A stretch of DNA of 64,000 bases from Bathynomus jamesi (Eukaryota; Arthropoda; Malacostraca; Isopoda; Cirolanidae). The position numbers and the translations under genes were made by a program. Where the stretch lies: positions 49,160-113,159 of the forward strand of contig JAJOZX010012091.1 of assembly GCA_023014485.1 (NCBI GenBank), in the 5' to 3' direction. The notes below the pieces were generated by a model, which had not been told where the DNA came from, made no database searches, and saw only the letters and a list, made by a program, of their open reading frames with translations. Shown piece by piece: positions 52,879-62,682 of this stretch (its first letter is position 1; each line of letters starts with the position of its first letter).

Positions 52879-53723
52879 ATAAGTATGCATTATACACAAA
52901 ATTTCTCATTTCCAGAATTTGTTTACCAATTTTGAATGAAATTGTCAAGCATACAACTGTTTTGTTACTTCGTACTTTTAAATTTTCACAACATTGTACA
53001 GTACCATACTTTAGTTAAAATACAAAATTTTTCCCAAGATTGTGTACTTAAGTTAGAGTAAAAGTATTACAAAAAAATGTACTTTCTAGAAAGTACATTG
53101 TTGAAAGAGCTACTTAAGTATAGTATCTACTTCATTTCTACCCACCTCATCTGGTTTTAATTGAAGAAAATATGAATAACTTAATTTTTAATTCTTTAGA
53201 TTCTGTAAACACTGGCTTTTTTGATAAGATTCACATAAGGAGGGATGATGTTAAGCGAGTGATTAATACAATGAAGTTTAACAAAGCTGCTGTACCTGAT
53301 AATATTACACTGGGATTCTCAGAGAAGGGGAGGATAGCTTATCTGAGACACTAACTATTTTGTTTGCTAGGTTTATTAATTATGCAGTGGTACCTGAAGA
53401 ATAGAAAAAAAGAAAATGTAGTACCCATTTACAGAAAAGCGTATTAAAAAGGAAGTAGGGAATTATATGCCTATTAATTTAACATTACTGGTAGGAAAGA
53501 TACTAGAAATAATTATGGTAAATCTCTAGGAGCGCTCCATTTTTCAATATTAAACATACACTCATAAAACATATATCATTTGAAAGCTCACATTTTTCTG
53601 AGTCTAAAAATGTAGTAATCCAAAAGTATCAATAGCAAATAAAAAGTAACAAGGTAATACTGAGAATAAGGACCCAACTCGCTCCAATCAAATCCTCCCC
53701 GCTGGAATCGAAGAACCACACAT

Positions 53724-55460
53724 TTACTCGAGTTCATACAGTACCCAGGATTGAGCAGTCTGAGACAGGGTATTAATGTCCCTTTGACAAGTCGATACAT
53801 CCCTCAGCATCCCTGCTAGAGTAGAATGACTGATCTTGAGATATATCTTCAGATCATCCGCAAAAATCTTAAATTTAAAGGATATATTAGAGGGCACACA
53901 ATTTACATAAATAAGAAAGAGTATAGGACCCAGAATGGATCCCTGCGGGACTCCACTCAAGACATCTCTGAAGCAACTTCTAACTCCAGAAACACACACA
54001 TTGATCTGTGGATCAAAAAGTTGTGAATCCACTCCAGCAACACTCCCCCAATACCCACCTGTCTGAGCTTATCCATTAGTACAGAATAGCAGATACAGTG
54101 CTGGACTTACCTATAAGCTAAATAAGCTATAGTTTAGGGCCACACACCCTCGGGGGCCTCATTTTTTTAAATATATTTTTATTTTATCATTAGTTTTTAT
54201 TCTTTAACACTAATTCATCAAAAATTATATATATATTATTTTTTCTTTATCATTAACATTAATATAAAAAATAATAATTATAGTAATAATTATTTTAAAT
54301 TTTTTTACCCGAATTTTTTTAGAGAAGGGCCTCAAATTTCATATAGCTTAGGGCCTCAGCAGGTGAAAGTCCGGCCCTGAGCAGATAACATCAAATGCCT
54401 TTGAGAAGTCAAACAATATAAGATCCACCACATACTGAGACTCCAACCATGCAGTTACATCATTATAAATCAACAAGAGCTGGTCCTCCACCGACCTCCC
54501 AGAACGAAATCCATACTGGTGTTCTGAAAGTAAATTGTTCATTTCAAGGTAAGCATATAGGTGATTCACTATGATACGCTTCAGAGACTTGCAACAGACC
54601 GGTGTCAGGCTGATGGGGCGGTAGTTCAGTGGATCATATCTTGAGCCCTTCTTGAATATTGGAACCACCACTGCCTCAGTCCAGACTCCAGAGATCTGGC
54701 AAGTCGAGGTATCTTGGCTCTTCCTAAAAATTAGGTACAAAGGGTGAGAGAGAGTTTGAGCACAAGACTTCAACAATTGAGGGTGAAGGCCATCGAGCCC
54801 CATGCTTGAATTTCCATCCAAATTAGTCAAAACAGAGTGCACAGTCCGGACTGAAAACTCAACATTGACCAGATTACCATTGAAAATTTGATGAGGGGCT
54901 GTATTTGGAGGATCATTATTATTATTATAAACACCAATGAAGGCTTCAGCAAAATACTCCGCCATGGCCAAGGGGTCACCTGTAATTACACCAGAATCCA
55001 ATCTCAAAGGACCAACACCTGGTTGTCCAACGTTTTTACTCCTAATATATGAGTGTAGTAGTTTAGGGTCTGTTTTAGAGCTAGCTAACAAAGCACCCTC
55101 GAGTTCCTGCTGAGCTGTCAAAAAGAAATTCCTGTAAGCAAAATTTATATTGTTAAAGTCTGCCAGAGCTGACACCGCCTCAAGGAACCATCTACCATAT
55201 AGGACACGAAGTTCCTTGTAGTTTTTCCAGGCCCTACTTCTCTTGCGCACCAGAGCCAATGGTGGTCTACTCAGTCTGGCATAGGATAGTTCTTTCTGAA
55301 ATATGGGGATGAATTGATCAATTAGTGGATTCAGAATATCAAGAAATCTGGAGAACACCCCCTGCATGCCAAGGTACCAAAACTCAATCCCAATCAGATA
55401 TCATGTTCATCACTTAACAATTGGTCAAGGCACAGGGAGATAACTAACACGACTCCATCC
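53724..55460 (-). pseudogene. CR1-like LINE reverse transcriptase, split by a MITE
   Basis: From 55367 downward: a basic linker (VRKRSRAWKNYKELRVLYGR, FFLTAQQELEGALLASSKTD), then RT with SSMGLDGLHPQLLKSCAQTL, VVVPIFKKGSRYDPLNYRPI, LLSEHQYGFRSGRSVEDQLL and LILFDFSKAFDV. A 284-bp MITE interrupts at 54379-54096. Then PQINVCVSGVRSCFRDVLSG, VPQGSILGPILFLIYVN and the catalytic FKIFADDLKIYL follow, with no frameshift except at the insertion. The frame ends near 53724, before the thumb. The endonuclease is missing, so the copy is 5'-truncated. Jockey/CR1-type motifs; clade not resolved. Confidence 0.85.
54096..54379. mobile_element. 284-bp hAT-type MITE in the CR1-like RT
   Basis: Tips CAGTGCTGGACTTACC and inverse GGTGAAAGTCCGGCCCTG are related. 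The perfect 8-bp duplication AGCAGATA flanks it (54088-54095 and 54380-54387). Both arms contain AGGGCC and TAAGCTATA words. The tips resemble those of the hAT-like element at 44.3-45.1 kb, suggesting one family. Confidence 0.92.
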
Positions 55461-56629
55461 TCTATTTCCAATCTTGTAATGAATTAAAGTGAAAGTTTCG
55501 CCTGCCTTTATACAATTTCGTTGTGACGTCATTACCAAGCTCTTTCAAGTCAATCTGTTTCCAATAAAGTTGCCAAATACGTCAATATAACGTCTAAATA
55601 TATAAACATATTTACCAAAATACTAAAACTGATTTCTTCTATTAGTATTATATATCAATCTGGAGAAGTTGCGCTAATGTTACACATCGACTTCAGTGTT
55701 ACAAAATCGTCTCGTTCAAATGTCTAACTATAAAAGTAGGGAATGTAAAGAGTAGACCTACTCTCTCCTTCACCATCTCAACACCCCTCTAAAGAAACTT
55801 AACTCCTTTCATTTGAGAATAAAGTTATCACAGTAAGAGTTCATTTCTACGTCCTGTCCTTTTAAGATAACCTTAATAAATAGGACTGAAAACTATAAGG
55901 ATCACAGAGTGTAGAGCTTTCAGATAACAGAGTTCGAAAGAGTAAGAACTATCAAACCTCAACTAAGTAATTGATTTTAATACATAATAAAAAGCATGTT
56001 TAAAGTTAACTAGACATTATGTAAGCTTAAGTTTTAAACTGACATAATATCAGTTTGGAAGAAAACTATGAACAGAGAAGTGCGTAAAACCTTGAAATCG
56101 TAGTATCAAAATTATTACGAGTTTTTTACAAGTTTAACCCTTAAACTCTACCCGGGGTACTATTGTACCGCAGTACCCCGCGGAATTTCTGGCGTAACTT
56201 TTATAATGGGATATCTCGTGCTTATTCTTTCGACTAGAAATTAACAGTTTGTAAGATATTAATAAATTCATTCATTTGAATTATCTGTCCTAAGCTCCGA
56301 CCCCTGTATGATCGGTCACGTGACTCCTGCTACTACCTGGGGATATCTCTACCCCTGCGTACTCAGTTGAGCGGTGCAAACCGTGTATTTCAGATGTACC
56401 ACTACATTAATATACATCATGACGAGGATTGTAGAGAGATTGTGGCTAAAGGTCTGCATGAGTATTTAATAGAAATTAGAGCCGAGTATCGTTTGCTATG
56501 CAAAAAGGAAAAAATATGGGCACATGTTTCTCTCAAATAGCGTGCCGGTGTGAATAAATTTAGTTTGTGGAAATGTACGAAAATGCCTGGGTGGTTGGTA
56601 GATAAATGGGCATCCTATTGTTTTCGCTG
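55461..56629. other. Mostly non-coding interval
   Basis: No domain is recognisable. At 56134 the sequence TTAACCCTTAAACTCTACCC with an adjacent GGGGTAC/GTACCCC near-palindrome could be a piggyBac-type end, but no partner end was found. Confidence 0.4.
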
Positions 56630-56760
56630 GAAACTCGGTGACTGCGCGGTCAACTCATCGAGGTGTTCAAGTTCTTACACGGTTTCAACGATGTCGAATT
56701 AAGAAGCATGTTTAGTTTAAATGATAACTCGCATGGATCTACAGTTTTACGTGACATCCG
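56630..56760 (+). pseudogene. C-terminal fragment of the CR1/L2-like LINE
   Basis: Nucleotide similarity to 60625-60725 is obvious: both read GGCTGCGCGGTCAACTGATC-like sequence, then TTCAACGATGTCGA and AGTATGTTTAGTTTAAATGA. The stretch encodes the end of ORF2 (RGFNDVxFRSMFSLND) with frameshifts. It is an old, deleted copy of the element at 58-61 kb. Confidence 0.85.
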
Positions 56761-56869
56761 TACCACGGGTCACTACATCAGCTGTTCGCCGAAATTGAGG
56801 TGTTATATGCTTACTTTAGGATATTTTGAATGAGTTTAGAGTTTAATTGGCGTTTTATTTCCCACTAAC

Positions 56870-57267
56870 TGTGTACACGTGATAAGTGTATGCATGGTGT
56901 AAATGAACTCTGAGGCTGTTCTTTTTTTGTCATTACACTTTCACAACAATTTTGGAGAGCTTCTGTGTTGTCGGACACAATGTGGAAGGTGTACATGTGT
57001 ACACGAGATAAGTGTACGCATGGTGTGAATGAACTCTGAAGCTGTTCTTTTTCATTACACTTTTTGTATCTTCTTGCTACAATTTTGGAAAGAGCTTCTG
57101 TGTTGTCGGACACAATGTGGAAGGTGTACACTGCGTACACGAGATAAGTGTACGCATGGTGTGAATGAACTCTGAAGCTGTTCTTTTTCATTACACTTTT
57201 TGTATCTTCTTGTTACAATTTTGGAAAGAGCTTCTGTGTTGTTGGACACAATGTGGAAGGTGTACAT
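56870..57267. repeat. Three tandem copies of a 126-136-bp unit
   Basis: GATAAGTGTAYGCATGGTGT begins copies at 56881, 57007 and 57143 (spacings 126 and 136). Each copy continues with GAACTCTGARGCTGTTCTTT and GACACAATGTGGAAGGTGTA. The first copy lacks about 10 bp (TTGTATCTTC region). Minus-strand frames across it are repeats of the same peptide and probably not coding. Confidence 0.92.
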
Positions 57268-57549
57268 GAGGGAGATACAAGGACAAGTACCTCAATAAGT
57301 ATTGCAATCCGTACCGGGAATGTATCAGTGGTTACGGTTCCATGGAAAAAATTCCTACATAGCAAGGTTCGGGTTATCCATTTTCTTGAACTGATCCACA
57401 GAGCAGATGTTCACATCTTCTGAAGACCGCATGTTCCACGCGCCACAGATCTTATACACAATGTAGGTCCTGTATATGAGCTTGAATTATCTCGATGAAA
57501 TTATGATGTGAAATAGTGAGCAATCATTCCCTGAAGAGATGTATTTCTG

Positions 57550-57603
57550 AATCCACGTTAAACTGTAGGTCTAATGCGGGAACAAATCGGCGAGAAAGAG
57601 TTA

Positions 57604-57635
<32 letters not shown>

Positions 57636-57637
57636 TA
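57550..57637 (+). repeat. Solo 3' tail of the CR1/L2-like LINE or its SINE, with (ATT)n
   Basis: CCACGTTAAACTGTAGGTCT followed by CGGCGAGAAAGAGTTAATTA and about ten ATT units matches the 3' end of the LINE at 61020-61100. Another partial copy (CCACGTTAAACTGTGGGTCT) is at about 57795-57814. Confidence 0.8.
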
Positions 57638-57936
57638 CATAGAAAAAATCTACATTGTGCATTACCATGTTTTGCAGCAACACTATTCCCGGATCAATAA
57701 TCACTAATGTAATCGAGAGGATTTTATAATAAAGAAATTATAAATATATTTATTCCTTTAATTATATTTTTTTAAAAAAGAGTAATCGGTTTCCACGTTA
57801 AACTGTGGGTCTAAGACGGTGTGATGAACAACCGTGCATTGATATATAAGAGATGGGGAAATGGCGGGTGCTGATGACTTTCTTGTCCCTACGCGGAGCC
57901 GTTTCATCCTCTAGATTGTCTTTGTGCATATCATCC

Positions 57937-57937
<1 letters not shown>

Positions 57938-57967
<30 letters not shown>

Positions 57968-57990
57968 CTCTCTCTCTCTCTCTCTCGTTA
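57938..57990. repeat. (TA)n(CT)n microsatellite at LINE 5' side
   Basis: About 26 bp of TA and 24 bp of CT lie directly upstream of the LINE. A CTCTATATATA tract also follows its 3' end at 61121. Confidence 0.9.
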
Positions 57991-60900
57991 GTCCCCCTCC
58001 AACAGCAGGTAGTGACTCTCCTTCAACGTTGGAGGGGGCTCAGGCTCCTGCGGAGATTGTCCCCTTGTTAGTGAGGGGCTCTTCAACTCCCGACAACCCT
58101 GGCTGTTCGGGAAACGGGTCGTGCTAGGGGGCGGTCAGAATAGGGGAGGCTCCCTCCGTGCAATGCTTTTTAATGCTAGGTCGATCAGGAACAAGTTTGG
58201 CGAGCTACGGGCGCTCTTAGCATCAGAATACCAGGATATCGTTGCTATCACCGAGTCCTGGATTCATACTGATCGTAGGGACTACGTTGGGGAGTTCGAA
58301 ATTCCCGGGTATAGAATGTTTCGCAAAGACCGCATCCGTGGGGAGGGGGGTGGGGTACTAATATACGTCAGAAACACGTTGAGTCCGGTTGACTGCCAGT
58401 TCCGGTCGGAACGGGAGCTGCTTGGCGTCGATCTGAACGTGGGAGGGACGAACTATAGGTTAATCTTGGTGTACAGACCTCCGCATCTCCTCCTCGAGGA
58501 GGATACAGCCCTGTACACCGAACTCAGTAGCCTGCTAGGGGATAGGGTGTGTGTAGTTTTAGGAGACTTCAACTGTCGCAGCATAAAGTGGGAAAACAGG
58601 ACTGCCGATGCTGAAGGGAGGAGGCTAGTTGACTTTGCTGATGAGAACTTCCTCACTCAGTGGGTCAACGAGCTTACACGAGGCGAAAGCGTTCTAGACT
58701 TAGTATTCACGACCGAAGACAACCTCGTCACTGGCCTCACCGCTGACGAATCATTGGGCGGGACTGATCACGGTCTTATTAGGTTCCGTGTGCGCGTCCC
58801 TCGGGTGAAGCGTAGTAACTCGAGAGGCAGTAAGCTCGATCTCCGGCGGGCGAACTTTGTTAGCCTCAGGGATAGCGTAGGAGAGATGGGGTTAGAGGTT
58901 GGCGGCGATGTTGAGGGAGTGTGGAGTGCATTCCGGGACGAGTTTATGGTGCTGCAGTCTGCTGCCATACCCTCAAAACCGGTCACCCCTGCTTCAACGC
59001 AGCCTAGGTGGTTCAATCGTGACATCGCTTCGGCTATCCGAAATAGGAAAGTAGCGTATAGGAGGGCGAAGGCCAATCGTTCCCACGAGAACACTGAAGC
59101 GTATGTCCGCCTGTGTAGGGAAATGAAGGCGAAGGTTAGGCTAGCGAAACGTAACGAAGAACTACGGGTGGCAAGCCTCTGCAAGGGGAACCCTAAGGAG
59201 TTCTTCAGTTATGTTAATAGTAGAAAGCCCATTAGAAGCATGATAGGACCGTTAAAGGACGGAAGCGGCGTTCTGCGGACCTCCGACGCGGACATCGCTA
59301 ATGTGCTTAATGAGTACTTTGCGGGAGTGTTCACCAGGGAGGATACCCGCGTCATCCCCGAGCCAGGCGTGAGGCACGAAGGTGCTGGCCTGGATAGTGT
59401 TAGATGTACCGCGACAGTCGTTGCCGATAGAATAGACAAACTGAGCGCGTTTAAGGCTCCTGGGCCAGACCAGTTTCTCCCCAGAGTGTTGCGAGAAGTG
59501 CGCGACCAGGTGGCTCCCCACCTGGCTACAGTCTTCAACAAATCGTTGGAGATGGGCCAGGTGCCTGGTGACTGGAGGGAAGCCAACGTGACCCCTATCT
59601 TTAAGAAAGGGGATCACGAAAGTCCAGGGAACTATCGTCCCATTAGTCTCACTTCAGTTGTAGGTAAATTATTAGAAGGGATAATAGCTGATAGGATCGT
59701 TGACCATTTGGATTCCTACAAGCTGCTTGGGGACTCCCAACATGGGTTTAGACGGCATAGGTCGTGTCTCACCAACTTGCTCGAGTTTTTCCACGTCATG
59801 TTGAGTGAGTACGATAAGAGTAGGGCGATTGATATACTTTATCTCGACTTTCAGAAAGCCTTTGATAAGGTACCTCACCGCCGGCTAATGGCGAAAGTGC
59901 GCGCGCTGGGTATCGGTGGGGAAATAGGTAGGTGGATTGAAAACTGGCTGAGGAATAGGCGGCAGAGGGTGGTAATTAAAGGTACTAGTTCGGGTTGGGC
60001 CTCGGTCACTAGTGGGGTTCCTCAGGGTTCCGTTTTGGGGCCACTGTTGTTTATCATTTACATAAATGATATCGACGGTGGCATCGTCAGTCGGATCGCC
60101 AAATTCGCTGATGACACCAAGCTTGGGGCCAATGTTGGGACGCCCGAAGCGATCGAGGAACTGCGTGCGGACCTAGGTAGGATAGGAGAGTGGTCCGAAA
60201 AATGGCAAATGCCGTTTAACTTGGGTAAATGCAAAGTGATGCACATTGGCTACGCCAATCCCAAGTCGGACTACTCGATGTTGGTTAGTAATATCGAGGT
60301 GACTGATTTAGAAAAGGACTTGGGTGTGCTAATTAGCAGCGACCTTAAGTTTACGAAACAATGTGTAGAGGTGGAAAAGAAAGCCCAGAAACTATTGGGT
60401 TATATCAGGAGGCAATTTCAGTTTCGGAACAAGGAGATTGTGCTCTCACTGTACAATTCCCTTGTTCGGCCGCACCTGGAGTATGCTGTGCAGTTCTGGT
60501 CGCCTGCCCTCAGGAAAGATATTGAGAGGCTGAAGCGAGTGCAGGCGAGGGCCACAAAGTTAATCCCTTCCGTTAGGCATATGGGCTACAATCGACGGTT
60601 AGGCGCCCTGAACTTGTTTTCGCTTGAAACTCGGAGGCTGCGCGGTCAACTGATCGAGGTTTTCAAGCTCTTACGCGGGTTCAACGATGTCGATTTTAGA
60701 AGTATGTTTAGTTTAAATGATAACCCAACTCGCAACAATGGTTGGAAGTTGGATTTGAAACGGTTTAGGACTAGTGTGTGTGGGAATTACTTTACGTATA
60801 AGATCTGTGACACATGGAACAGGTTACCTTCGGAAGTTGTGAACAGTTCCTCTGTGGATCAGTTCAAGAAAAGGTTAGACCAAATCTTGCACACTATTTG

Positions 60901-61115
60901 AGTGTGTACAAAATTTTCCCTGGCACCCGTTGCCATTGGTACCTCCTCGGTATGGGCCGCAAGGCCTTTTGAGGTACTTCTTTTCCTTGTAACTCCTTGT
61001 AACTCTCTCTCTCTCCTTTAGTTAAACTGTACGTAGGTCTAATGCGGGTGAAAAGCTTAACCATTGCAATTCGGCGAAAAGGAGTTAATTATTATTAATA
61101 CTACTGTAATTTGTA
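57991..61115 (+). mobile_element. CR1/L2-like LINE with intact ORF2
   Basis: It begins after the (CT)n tract, has one long ORF and a 200-bp 3' untranslated region ending in a TTAATTATTATTAATACTAC simple-repeat tail. No ORF1 is present upstream, so it is probably 5'-truncated before ORF2. Related pieces at 56.63, 57.55 and 57.79 kb and the SINE tail at 6.6 kb show repeated activity of the family in this locus. No poly(A) and no target duplication are evident, as is common for CR1/L2. Confidence 0.9.
58163..60901 (+). CDS. CR1/L2-like LINE ORF2: endonuclease and reverse transcriptase, intact
   Basis: This frame has 912 codons from the first ATG (MLFNARSIRNKFGELRALLA), with no stop or frameshift. 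The endonuclease shows AITESWI (Glu), VVLGDFNCRSIKW and LGGTDHGLIRF (His/Asp pair). The reverse transcriptase shows LSAFKAPGPDQFLPRVLREV, NYRPISLTSVVGKLLEGIIA, GFRRHRSCLTNLLEFF, LYLDFQKAFDKVPHRRLM, TSGVPQGSVLGPLLFIIYIN and the catalytic AKFADDTKLGANV at about residue 655. The C-terminus has DLGVLISSDLKFTKQC, SLYNSLVRPHLEYAVQFWSP and TYKICDTWNRLPSEVVN, as in CR1/L2/jockey-type LINEs. There is no RNase H. The protein would nick the target and copy LINE RNA, and probably the tail-sharing SINE RNA. It looks recently active. The frame may extend upstream of the ATG. Confidence 0.93.
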   Translation: MLFNARSIRNKFGELRALLASEYQDIVAITESWIHTDRRDYVGEFEIPGYRMFRKDRIRGEGGGVLIYVRNTLSPVDCQFRSERELLGVDLNVGGTNYRLILVYRPPHLLLEEDTALYTELSSLLGDRVCVVLGDFNCRSIKWENRTADAEGRRLVDFADENFLTQWVNELTRGESVLDLVFTTEDNLVTGLTADESLGGTDHGLIRFRVRVPRVKRSNSRGSKLDLRRANFVSLRDSVGEMGLEVGGDVEGVWSAFRDEFMVLQSAAIPSKPVTPASTQPRWFNRDIASAIRNRKVAYRRAKANRSHENTEAYVRLCREMKAKVRLAKRNEELRVASLCKGNPKEFFSYVNSRKPIRSMIGPLKDGSGVLRTSDADIANVLNEYFAGVFTREDTRVIPEPGVRHEGAGLDSVRCTATVVADRIDKLSAFKAPGPDQFLPRVLREVRDQVAPHLATVFNKSLEMGQVPGDWREANVTPIFKKGDHESPGNYRPISLTSVVGKLLEGIIADRIVDHLDSYKLLGDSQHGFRRHRSCLTNLLEFFHVMLSEYDKSRAIDILYLDFQKAFDKVPHRRLMAKVRALGIGGEIGRWIENWLRNRRQRVVIKGTSSGWASVTSGVPQGSVLGPLLFIIYINDIDGGIVSRIAKFADDTKLGANVGTPEAIEELRADLGRIGEWSEKWQMPFNLGKCKVMHIGYANPKSDYSMLVSNIEVTDLEKDLGVLISSDLKFTKQCVEVEKKAQKLLGYIRRQFQFRNKEIVLSLYNSLVRPHLEYAVQFWSPALRKDIERLKRVQARATKLIPSVRHMGYNRRLGALNLFSLETRRLRGQLIEVFKLLRGFNDVDFRSMFSLNDNPTRNNGWKLDLKRFRTSVCGNYFTYKICDTWNRLPSEVVNSSSVDQFKKRLDQILHTI

Positions 61116-61181
61116 CCACCCTCTATATATATATATACACACACATATAATATACACACACATATATATATATATATACAC

Positions 61182-61214
<33 letters not shown>

Positions 61215-61227
61215 TATATATATATTT
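61116..61227. repeat. (TA)n with CA interruptions
   Basis: Alternating TA and CACA dinucleotide tracts follow the LINE 3' end. Small frames here encode only Tyr-Ile repeats. Confidence 0.9.
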
Positions 61228-61507
61228 TTTTTTTTTAGTTCAGGAAGAACCGATTCGCCTCTATTTAAAGGGCATATCTCAGCGGAAAAACAAAGAAAAA
61301 GTGAGAGGAAAGACAGAGGAAAAAGAAAGGGTAGAGGGGACAGTCGAAGTGGAAAAAGACCAAGGATGACAAGGACTGCAGGGTCGAGCCCCATCATCCT
61401 TGGGTGCTAGGGCCGGGAGGGCGCACGTGAAACCTCCAGGAACAAGCACGTACAAACGAGCACAAAGAGCACTCAAGAGCACGAGCTTAGAACCCCCTTG
61501 CGGGGAT
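61228..61507 (-). mobile_element. Small poly(A) retroposon of unknown family
   Basis: On the minus strand a GC-richer sequence starts CCCCGCAAGGGGGTTCTAAG and ends in a poly(A) tract (plus-strand T-run at 61226-61238), with (TA)n on both sides. The arrangement copies that of the I-type LINE at 6.9-14.7 kb, and the tips (run of C at the 5' end, poly(A) at the 3' end) are alike. I do not see an open frame or Pol III boxes. It may be a deleted non-autonomous LINE derivative. Confidence 0.45.
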
Positions 61508-61570
61508 ATATATATATATATATACACACATATATATATACACACATATATATATATATATATATACATA
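61508..61570. repeat. (TA)n(CA)n microsatellite
   Basis: Dinucleotide tract into which the next mariner element inserted at a TA. Confidence 0.9.
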
Positions 61571-62468
61571 CAGGGCGTCCCAAAAAAATGTATACACACT
61601 AAATAATTATAAAGGCAGTGTTTATTAAAATACATTTCATTTTCAAAATGTAATAGAATCTACAGACATTATTTAATTGTTTTGTCAACGCCTGTTTTCA
61701 AACTGACGTCCGTTCTGGTCCAGGCACTGCTGATAACGCGAAGCAATGGAATCGCAAACATCACGAAACATTTCGTTTGGTATTTGTGTGCATTCTCGTT
61801 CAATGGCTGCTCTCAATTCAGCGACTGTTGCAGGTTTTATAGCGTAGACTTTGTCTTTTAAGTATCCCCATAAAAAAGTCTAGTGGTGTGGTCTGGTGAA
61901 CGCGGAGTATTCTACGAAACCCCTTCGTCCAATCCACATCCACATCGTGCAAAGTACCACTCGCAATACTCCACTCTTCGGTCCGGATCATCTTCATTAA
62001 TAGCATGGACTAATCTTGGAATGTAACTTTTCCATTGACAGCGCTTCAAAATGCGTTGGACAGACGATTCTGAAATTCCTACCTCACGACTCGCTTGCCG
62101 CACAGATTTTCTTGGACTTTGGTGATACGTTTCCAGTACTCTTTCTTGCTTTGTGGGGCTTGTCGATGTCCGTGGTCTTCCAGAACGCTTCTTGTGGACA
62201 TTCTGAACAGTTCCATCGGCTTCAAACTTATCTCTAATTCGAGTGATGGTAAGTCGCGTTGGTGGATCTGTTTGAAACTCCCTCCTAAACTGTCTTTGCA
62301 CTTCAACTGCGTTTTCACACTTCCAGTAGCATTTTAGAATGAATTTCCTTTGTTCAAAGCTTAGTCTGACTGCCATTATTAATTCTAATGGGTTTAACTT
62401 GGAAAGAAAGAAACATCAATTGAGCTATCAGCTGTTAAAGTGTGTATACATTTTTTTGGGACGCCCTG
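61571..62468 (-). mobile_element. Deleted mariner-like element, 898 bp, TA target site
   Basis: Tips CAGGGCGTCCCAAAAAAATG and the exact inverse, matching for about 29 bp (GTATACACAC continues it), lie between TA at 61569-61570 and 62469-62470. The minus strand holds the transposase N-terminus and, after a deletion, its C-terminus. Both flanks are (TA)n. Confidence 0.93.
61680..62376 (-). pseudogene. Mariner-type transposase lacking its catalytic centre
   Basis: The ATG at 62376 opens [20 protein letters not shown], a helix-turn-helix start. RFEADGTV-like linker sequence, [14 protein letters not shown] and [20 protein letters not shown] (second helix-turn-helix) follow, then [16 protein letters not shown]. 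About residue 145 it jumps to a C-terminal stretch, in shifted frames, with HQTTPLDFFMGILKRQSLRY near 61840 and further end sequence to about 61680. The segments with the two catalytic Asp residues are missing. It can supply at most DNA-binding protein. Confidence 0.88.
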
Positions 62469-62574
62469 TATATATATATATATATATATGGGGTGAATTT
62501 CACAATAAAACACGTGAAATGAATAAATGCTGCAAATCCACAAGGAAAAAGAAAAAAAAAGAAAAACGATTCCA

Positions 62575-62612
62575 AGGCCTTTCGTGTATTCAAAGCTACA
62601 CCTCGTCAGGGA
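62575..62612 (-). ncRNA. Hammerhead-like motif, left arm of the Penelope element
   Basis: On the minus strand CTGACGA (62609-62603) and GAAA (62583-62580) flank G, GTGT, a ten-base loop and ACAC. It matches the motif in the right arm exactly. One unpaired G lies between CTGACGA and stem II. Confidence 0.5.
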
Positions 62613-62682
62613 ATGAAGATAAAAGGCGAGAAGCCCATAAATATATACAACGTACAGGAAAACCAAAACAATTAGCACATAC

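Larger units (their letters stand above)
51980..53153 (+). mobile_element. hAT-type element with TACTTAAGT-rich ends, host of a nested MITE
   Basis: Tips are CAGAGGTGAGTAAAG and, at the right, the inverse-like CTACCCACCTCATCTG. Flanks GTTTTAAC (51972-51979) and GTTTTAAT (53154-53161) are an 8-bp duplication with one change. The interior is rich in TACTTAAGT and AAAGTAC words on both arms. No transposase of its own is visible. A second hAT MITE is inserted at 52308-52878. Confidence 0.85.
51604..53560 (+). pseudogene. Decayed LINE fragment split by a nested hAT element
   Basis: 51682-51900 encodes a basic linker (MIKDKKRAFTEFKSSINSLV, NTLIRSSKRHCEINLARNSN) of the type between endonuclease and RT. 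The frame fades at 51979. It resumes beyond the insertion at 53162 with NNLIFNSLDSVNTGFF and IRRDDVKRVINTMKFNKAAV (the RT entry motif), then further frameshifted RT-like sequence to about 53560. It is a CR1/jockey-like relict. Confidence 0.65.

Noticed and set aside
56134..56200. piggyBac-type terminus (TTAA then CCCTTAAAC)
   Set aside because: No inverted partner with TTAA was found and no transposase motif is present nearby, so it is only noted as a possibility.
61111..61606. Small frames with Tyr-Ile or His-Thr runs
   Set aside because: They are translations of (TA)n and (CA)n microsatellites. The same applies near 24.5, 30.3, 48.3, 57.9 and 63.7 kb.
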